The position numbers and the translations under genes are program-made. Positions 59,131-64,000 of a stretch of DNA of 64,000 nucleotides are shown here, in pieces. Location of the stretch: positions 193,443-257,442 of the forward strand of contig NZ_JAHGAW010000007.1 of NCBI RefSeq assembly GCF_018603885.1. Reading direction: 5' to 3'. Origin of the DNA: Sphingobium nicotianae (lineage in GTDB: Bacteria > Pseudomonadota > Alphaproteobacteria > Sphingomonadales > Sphingomonadaceae). Numbering within the stretch: position 1 is the stretch's first letter; the number at the start of each line of letters is the position of its first letter. The notes beneath the pieces are model-generated. The model was not told the origin of the DNA. It was given only the letters and a program-made list of their open reading frames with translations, and did not search any database.

Positions 59131-60429
59131 TCACGCGGCGTCGCCCGCCATCGTTCCATGCTTCGCTGTCTCGCGCATACGCCAGTAAACGATCAACGAG
59201 AGCGCGCACATGCCGCTGACATAATAGAAGAACCAGGACTCGCGGCCGACTTCGACGAGCCACAGCGCGATATATTCGGCAGTGCCACCGAACAGCGCGT
59301 TGGCGATCGCGTAGGGCAGCGCCACGCCCAGTGCGCGGATGTGGGGCGGGAAGAGCTCGGCCTTCACGATGGCGTTGATCGAAGTATAGCCCGAGACGAT
59401 CAGCAGGCCCGCGAGCACCAGCAGGAAAGCCGCGCCTTCACCGCCCGCCGAGCGGATCGCCGTGAAGAGCGGCACCGTCAGCAAGGTGCCGCCGACGCCG
59501 AAGCCGATGAGCAGCGGCCGCCGGCCGATGCGGTCGGACAGCATGCCGAACAACGGCTGCAGGATCATGAACAGGGCCAGTGCGGCGGTCATGATCACCG
59601 TTGCTTGCGGGCGGGTAAAGTCGGCCGAATTGACCAGATATTTCTGCATATAGGTCGTATAGGCGTAGAAGGAGAGCGTGCCCCCGGCGGTCAGCGCGAT
59701 CACCAGGAGCGCCTCGCCCGGGTGCTCGCGGAACAGGGCTAGTCCGCTGGAGCGCTTGCCGCTCGCCTTAGCGGCGGCAAAGTCCGCGGTTTCCTCGATC
59801 TTGCGGCGCAGGACGAATACGCCGAAAGCCAGCATTGAGCCAATGATGAAGGGAACCCGCCAGCCCCATTGCTCCATCGCCGCTTCGCTCGCCAGCGCCT
59901 GCAGGCTCAATTGCACGGCAAGCGCAGCGAGTTGGCCCCCGATGAGAGTGACATATTGCCAGCTCGAGATCAGTCCGCGCCGGTTTTTGCCGGCCATTTC
60001 GGCGAGATATGTTGCGCTCGCGCCATATTCGCCACCCACGCTCAACCCCTGGAGCAGGCGTGCGATCAGCAGCAAGAGCGGCGCGTAGATACCGATCGTC
60101 TCTGCCGTCGGCATCAGGCCGATGAGCAGCGAACCGCCTCCCATCAGGCCGACGGAAAGGGCAAGCCCCGCCTTGCGACCCCGACGATCCGCGTAAATGC
60201 CCATCAGCCAGGCGCCGATCGGCCGGACGAGGAACCCGACCGCGAAGATCGCGGCGGTGCTGAGCAACTGCGCCGTCTGATCGCCTTCCGGAAAGAAGCG
60301 GCCTGCGAAATAGACCGAAAAGGCTGAATAGACATACCAGTCATACCATTCGACGAAGTTGCCGAGCGAGCCGCCGATAATCGAGCGCAGGGCTTTGCGG
60401 CGCGTGGGATGTTGTGCTGTGTCCGTCAC
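59131..60429 (-). CDS. MFS transporter, metabolite:H+ symporter type
   Basis: A 432-residue major-facilitator protein of the metabolite:H+ symporter group (relatives include citrate, alpha-ketoglutarate and proline/betaine carriers). GNFVEWYDWYVYSAFSVYFA, RPIGAWLMGIYADRRGRK, LLQGLSVGGEYGASATYLAE and GMLSDRIGRRPLL are its hallmarks. I use the GTG at 60429: an ATG at 60525 adds 32 unconserved residues and would leave only 37 bases to the divergent gene. Neither start has a strong ribosome binding site. Its stop lies two bases from the converging receptor gene. The substrate is unknown. Confidence 0.88.
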   Translation of the reverse strand: MTDTAQHPTRRKALRSIIGGSLGNFVEWYDWYVYSAFSVYFAGRFFPEGDQTAQLLSTAAIFAVGFLVRPIGAWLMGIYADRRGRKAGLALSVGLMGGGSLLIGLMPTAETIGIYAPLLLLIARLLQGLSVGGEYGASATYLAEMAGKNRRGLISSWQYVTLIGGQLAALAVQLSLQALASEAAMEQWGWRVPFIIGSMLAFGVFVLRRKIEETADFAAAKASGKRSSGLALFREHPGEALLVIALTAGGTLSFYAYTTYMQKYLVNSADFTRPQATVIMTAALALFMILQPLFGMLSDRIGRRPLLIGFGVGGTLLTVPLFTAIRSAGGEGAAFLLVLAGLLIVSGYTSINAIVKAELFPPHIRALGVALPYAIANALFGGTAEYIALWLVEVGRESWFFYYVSGMCALSLIVYWRMRETAKHGTMAGDAA

Positions 60430-60562
60430 GATCGGGTCCGTCTGCTTTTCCTGGGGGCGGTTCCCTTCTGGAGACGGAAAACGGGACTTGTCGAGTCGCA
60501 AAACTCTTTCTTCGCTATCGATCATGCATTAGCACTGTCGATCCGGGAGAGAGGAGGGAGGC

Positions 60563-61372
60563 ATGGCGCTATCGGGCGATCGCGACGCGGTCCTGATCAA
60601 CTATGTCGCGCGGGGCAACGACCGTCCGCGTTACTACGCGAACGATCATAGCAAGGACACCGTGGCGATCGAGTCCCATTCCATGTCGGCGCGGGATGGC
60701 CGGGAGCAGGCGCTTGACCTCGACACATCGGGCTTTCAACTCGTCAAGCACGAGACCGCCGTCAGCGATTTTACCGACAAGGCCAGCGCGCCGCTGTACG
60801 CCAGGGAGATCGAGGCGCTCATTCTGAAACTGACCGGGGCAGATCGTGTGCTGGTCAACGGTGCACCGATCCTGCGCTTCTCCGAGCGCTCCGGCAAGGC
60901 CGGATCGAGCGACAACAGCCATCCCGCACGTTTTGCCCATGTCGACGTTAGCGACGAGACCGGAAAGGGTTTTTCGCAGCAGCGTTTGCCCGAGGGGCAG
61001 GAGACATTCTCTCGCGCCGCGCATTACAATGTCTGGCGCGTCGTATCGGCGGCGCCGCAGGACGTTCCGCTCGCCCTGTGCGACGCGCGCAGCCTCAGCG
61101 GGCGCGAGATGATCCTGGCGGACGCGATCTTCGACAGTCCGGCCGGTGACTGGAGCTTCGAGGGCTATGTCGTCGCGCATGATCCGGCGCACCGCTGGGT
61201 CTGGTTTCCGGACATGACGCGCGACGAAGCGATTGTCTTCAAAACGCATGACAGCGCGCCGGGCGTAGCCCATTGCGTACCCCACGTCGCCTTCGACGAT
61301 CCCGATGTGGGCGACGACGCGCCGCCCCGCGTCAGCGTGGAGATACGCGCCATCGCTTATTGGTGGAAATGA
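60563..61372 (+). CDS. CmcJ/NvfI family oxidoreductase-like protein
   Basis: A 269-residue protein resembling the CmcJ/AsaB/NvfI family, whose members act in cephamycin and fungal meroterpenoid synthesis, some as Fe/2-oxoglutarate-type enzymes. AAHYNVWRVVSAAPQDVPLALCDARSL, then WVWFPDMTRDEAIVFKTHDS and HCVPHVAFDDP, and the closing RVSVEIRAIAYWW, follow the family order. His and Asp residues in KTHDS and PHVAFDDP may be metal ligands. Its pathway here is unknown; it stands alone beside a transporter. Confidence 0.78.
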   Translation: MALSGDRDAVLINYVARGNDRPRYYANDHSKDTVAIESHSMSARDGREQALDLDTSGFQLVKHETAVSDFTDKASAPLYAREIEALILKLTGADRVLVNGAPILRFSERSGKAGSSDNSHPARFAHVDVSDETGKGFSQQRLPEGQETFSRAAHYNVWRVVSAAPQDVPLALCDARSLSGREMILADAIFDSPAGDWSFEGYVVAHDPAHRWVWFPDMTRDEAIVFKTHDSAPGVAHCVPHVAFDDPDVGDDAPPRVSVEIRAIAYWWK

Positions 61373-61491
61373 CGTTATGGAGCGGCCGACAGCGCTCGAA
61401 AATGGTGCCGAAATTCGCCGTTTTCCGATCGTGCGATCATCAGCTTTTAACCTCCGTATGCTATGCGGACGGCCCCTAGCGAAGAGTTGAC

Positions 61492-62412
61492 ATGGCGACC
61501 GACGCATCTCTTATTAAGCAAAAGACCTTTCCTCAGACGGTGATTGCCTGGCTGTCGGCCAATCCACTCCTCGTCGCCGGAATTCTCTCGGTGATGATCC
61601 CCACCATGATCGTCGTCGCCAACGAGAGCTGGTCGACCGAACAGGGCGCGCACGGGCCGATCGTGCTCGCCACCGGCCTGTGGCTGCTGGGCCGCGAATG
61701 GGTGAGGGCGCGCCCTTTCTTCAAACCGGCGCCCGGCATCCTGGTCGCGGCTGCGTTCGTGCCGCTGCTCTTCCTTTATTTCGTGTCGCGCGTCAGCCAT
61801 ATCGTCGAGACCGAGAGCTTCCTCATGTACGGTCTGGTGGTCGCGACGCTGTTCAGCTTCATCGGCTGGCGGGCGCTCAAGAGCATGTGGTTTCCGCTCA
61901 TCTATCTGCTGTTCGTGCTACCGCCGCCCGAGACGCTGGTGGCGATGGTCACCAACCCGCTGAAGATCTATCTGTCGCAGGGGGCAGTCCATCTGCTCTA
62001 CATCCTCGGCTATCCCGTCGCGGCGGCCGGCGTGACGATCCAGGTCGGCCAGTATCAGCTGCTGGTAGCGGATGCGTGCGCGGGCCTCAATTCGCTGATC
62101 TCGCTGTCGGCGATCTCGCTTTTCTATGTCTATCTGCGCCATCATGCCAATGTGCGCTATGCGCTGCTGATGTTCCTCATGGTCGTTCCAGTGGCGGCGT
62201 TCGCCAACTTCGTGCGCATCCTGCTGCTCGTGCTCCTGACCTATCATGGCGGCGAGGCGGCGGCGCAGGGGTTCCTGCATGACTTTGCCGGCATGACCAT
62301 GTTCCTGACCGCGTTGGTCACGATCTTCGCGATCGATCATCTGATCGGCATGATCTGGCCGGCTCTCAAGCGGAAGAAGGCACCGGCGGGCGACACGGCC
62401 ACAACCGCATAA
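61492..62412 (+). CDS. xrtV: Exosortase V
   Basis: A 306-residue polytopic membrane cysteine protease/transpeptidase that processes PEP-CTERM-type proteins. The catalytic triad is Cys196 (VADACAGLNSL), Arg242 (ANFVRILLL) and His263 (FLHDFAGM). About eight hydrophobic helices are visible. Sphingomonadales carry this V-type exosortase together with an EpsI partner, which is the converging gene at 62521. No PEP-CTERM substrate is in the window. Confidence 0.92.
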   Translation: MATDASLIKQKTFPQTVIAWLSANPLLVAGILSVMIPTMIVVANESWSTEQGAHGPIVLATGLWLLGREWVRARPFFKPAPGILVAAAFVPLLFLYFVSRVSHIVETESFLMYGLVVATLFSFIGWRALKSMWFPLIYLLFVLPPPETLVAMVTNPLKIYLSQGAVHLLYILGYPVAAAGVTIQVGQYQLLVADACAGLNSLISLSAISLFYVYLRHHANVRYALLMFLMVVPVAAFANFVRILLLVLLTYHGGEAAAQGFLHDFAGMTMFLTALVTIFAIDHLIGMIWPALKRKKAPAGDTATTA

Positions 62413-62520
62413 CGGTCCGATCGCAGCCGGTCGCCCTTTCCCGGGTGTCGGCCGGATCGCCCAGCAATCAGCAGTCATACCGGCCGGCCGTTCGCGAACG
62501 GACCTCCGAGCGGCGGACGG

Positions 62521-63261
62521 TCAGACCTTGTCGGTGCCGATCATCAGGCGGTGCGTTTCCGGCCCGGTGTGATGCAGCATATCCTTGATGAAGCTGGTCA
62601 TCTGCGCCGTAGCGTCATTCATGTCCGGATTGATCACGGACATGCGCAGGAGCAGGCCGTCGGCGAGATACCCCTCCAGATTGGCCTTGGTCATGGACAG
62701 GCGCTGCGCGGCCCAACTCTGCGGCATCTCGTCGCCGATGCGCGTCCAGTATACGATATTCTCGTAGCGCGATCCCTGCGACGCCCGCACGGCCCGCGCG
62801 GCGACGACCTCGTTCGGCCCGATCGGAATGTCATAGGGCTTGCTGACGTCGATCGAGAAGCCCGACGCATAGTAACAAATTTCCGGCCGATGGAGCTGGA
62901 CGTTGTTGAGCTGCACGCTGTTATAGGCGGCGAGGAACATGATGGCCGTGCCGCCGCTGTTCACATAGGTGCGCGTCAGGATGTGCTGGTAGAGCTTGTT
63001 CGCCAGCTCGCTTTCCGGCGGGAGCACCAGCTCGCTGACCGGCGCGGTGCGCCAGTCACCGAAGCTCTTGGGGAAAAGCGCCTCGAACTTCTTGTCAGAC
63101 AGGCTGGGGTAGCGTGGCTTGGGCGTCCGCGCGAGAGCAAGACCGCTCACCGCCAGCAAGGCGCCGCCCATCAGCAGATGGCGTCGCGTTAGCCGGGCCG
63201 GCGTGACGTTTGCGTCTTCGGCGCCATCGGGCTCCGGGATGATTTTGCCTTCAACCGACAC
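62521..63261 (-). CDS. epsI: EpsI family exosortase-associated protein, V-type
   Basis: A 246-residue exported protein. An N-terminal twin-arginine-like or Sec leader RRHLLMGGALLAVSGLALA (about 26-44) follows a charged stretch; the EpsI domain includes YVNSGGTAIMFLAAYNSVQ, VQLHRPEICYYASGF (with the conserved HRPEICY) and IVYWTRIGDE. In exosortase systems EpsI is often fused or adjacent to the exosortase; here it is adjacent but convergent, not in one operon. Confidence 0.92.
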   Translation of the reverse strand: MSVEGKIIPEPDGAEDANVTPARLTRRHLLMGGALLAVSGLALARTPKPRYPSLSDKKFEALFPKSFGDWRTAPVSELVLPPESELANKLYQHILTRTYVNSGGTAIMFLAAYNSVQLNNVQLHRPEICYYASGFSIDVSKPYDIPIGPNEVVAARAVRASQGSRYENIVYWTRIGDEMPQSWAAQRLSMTKANLEGYLADGLLLRMSVINPDMNDATAQMTSFIKDMLHHTGPETHRLMIGTDKV

Positions 63262-63393
63262 GGCCGCCTCTTTCTTCGATGCGATGCGGAATTACCAGCA
63301 AATCGCGGACTGGAAAACTGCCAATGTAGGTAGCGCGGATTCCCTGCCAAGCTGTTAGCGTCCGGCGATGGGACAGGCCGGAGGGGCGGGCGG

Positions 63394-64000
63394 TCATGGC
63401 GCCACCAGAGCCTGATAGACGAGCGGCCGCACGAGATAGGATCCGTCATAACCGGGTGGGCCGGCTCGCTCGAAATTCTGGACCATGCCGACGAAGGCGA
63501 CCCGATTGGCGGGGTCCGCCCAGAACCAGGTGCCTGCTGCACCCTCCCAGCTGATCGTGCCCTTGCCTTCGATGCGACCGGCGAGCGGCGGATCGTTCAC
63601 GGTCATGACGCCCATGCCCCAGCCGAGGCCCTTACCGAACTGGGGATAGGGATTGCCTCTGGCGATCACCTCGTCGGGCACGACGTTCGCCTGCATGACC
63701 GCGATGGTGGCAGGCACGAGAAGGCGCTCGCCATCCAGCTCGCCGCCATTGGCCAGCATCGCGGCAAAGCGCGCGCAGTCGTCGAGCGTCGAGACCAGGC
63801 CGGCGCCGCCGGATTCGAGTGCGGGCGGGGTGCGATAATCCGAGCCGAACAGGCCGCCCGAGAATTTGCTGCCCGCGACCAGGGCACCCGTCTCGTCATG
63901 ATAATAGAGCGAGGCGAAGCGGTGATATTGATCGGCGGGAATGTGGAAGCCGGTATCGACCATCTTGAGCGGCGCAAAGATGCGGGTGCGCAGAAATTCG
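63394..64000 (-). CDS. Serine hydrolase, beta-lactamase/esterase family (5' end outside window)
   Basis: The C-terminal part of a class C beta-lactamase-fold hydrolase. The open frame continues to the right edge; its first visible residues, EFLRTRIFAPLKMVDTGFHI, are a conserved stretch of the family, and GAGLVSTLDDCARFAAMLANGG and TISWEGAAGTWFWADP (HTG-like motif replaced by WEG) follow. The SxxK catalytic motif must lie beyond the window. It is probably an esterase or peptidase rather than a true beta-lactamase. Confidence 0.85.
   Translation of the reverse strand, partial: EFLRTRIFAPLKMVDTGFHIPADQYHRFASLYYHDETGALVAGSKFSGGLFGSDYRTPPALESGGAGLVSTLDDCARFAAMLANGGELDGERLLVPATIAVMQANVVPDEVIARGNPYPQFGKGLGWGMGVMTVNDPPLAGRIEGKGTISWEGAAGTWFWADPANRVAFVGMVQNFERAGPPGYDGSYLVRPLVYQALVAP

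Overview
The window is GC-rich, densely coded alphaproteobacterial chromosome, almost certainly from the Sphingomonadales (Sphingomonas or a close relative). The evidence is the alternative carboxyspermidine route to polyamines, an exosortase V/EpsI pair, a pyruvate dehydrogenase E1-beta with its own lipoyl domain, TadE/TadG-type pilus genes, frequent GTG/TTG starts with ATGA/GTGA stop-start overlaps, and several families of short palindromic intergenic repeats typical of this order. I see no rRNA, tRNA, CRISPR array, insertion sequence or prophage. Most of the window is housekeeping sequence.

Left part (1-17.4 kb): the 3' end of nnr (NAD(P)HX repair) coupled to a TrmA/RlmD-type RNA methyltransferase; a MAPEG protein whose ribosome binding site is buried in a hairpin; ornithine decarboxylase, carboxynorspermidine/carboxyspermidine decarboxylase and dehydrogenase, which together form a polyamine pathway; a threonine/serine dehydratase with a secreted alpha/beta hydrolase; two small DUF proteins; a btaA-btaB operon for the phosphorus-free betaine lipid DGTS with a possible Pho box; recQ; a secreted two-gene operon; and a dctA-type symporter.

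Middle (17.4-49.5 kb): mfd, sdhE and recG; two PilZ proteins; tyrS; a DOMON-like protein coupled to a NamZ-type exo-muramidase; a DUF817 membrane protein with a 5'-end problem; an orphan glycosyltransferase; the macromolecular-synthesis block yqeY / GIY-YIG / dnaG / rpoD; and divergent from it carA - small ORF - rraB - foreign AT-rich gene - carB. Then come greA, a rhomboid protease, a four-gene YqjD/YqjE-like membrane cluster, eno, an ftsB-like gene, pdhA and pdhB.

Right part (49.5-64 kb): three TadE/TadG pilus-assembly genes; a squalene/phytoene-synthase-like protein; an EF-hand protein; a YdeI/OmdA protein; trmFO; DUF952; tesB; a soluble chemoreceptor-like protein with its signalling helix at the N-terminus; an MFS symporter; a CmcJ/NvfI-like protein; exosortase V with EpsI; and a serine hydrolase running off the right edge.

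The best leads are these: (1) an AT-rich, unrecognised winged-helix-like gene at 37500-38171, inserted inside the carA-carB operon and apparently displacing carB's ribosome binding site; (2) two 11-bp-periodic direct-repeat sites resembling Pho boxes, one before btaAB and one beside ornithine decarboxylase; (3) a perfect 11-bp hairpin at 2468-2497 that can act both as the ornithine decarboxylase terminator and as a lid on the MAPEG ribosome binding site; (4) a roughly 200-bp dispersed intergenic repeat at 9456-9645 and 56306-56507, sitting the same way behind two unrelated genes. No complete new multi-gene system is evident.
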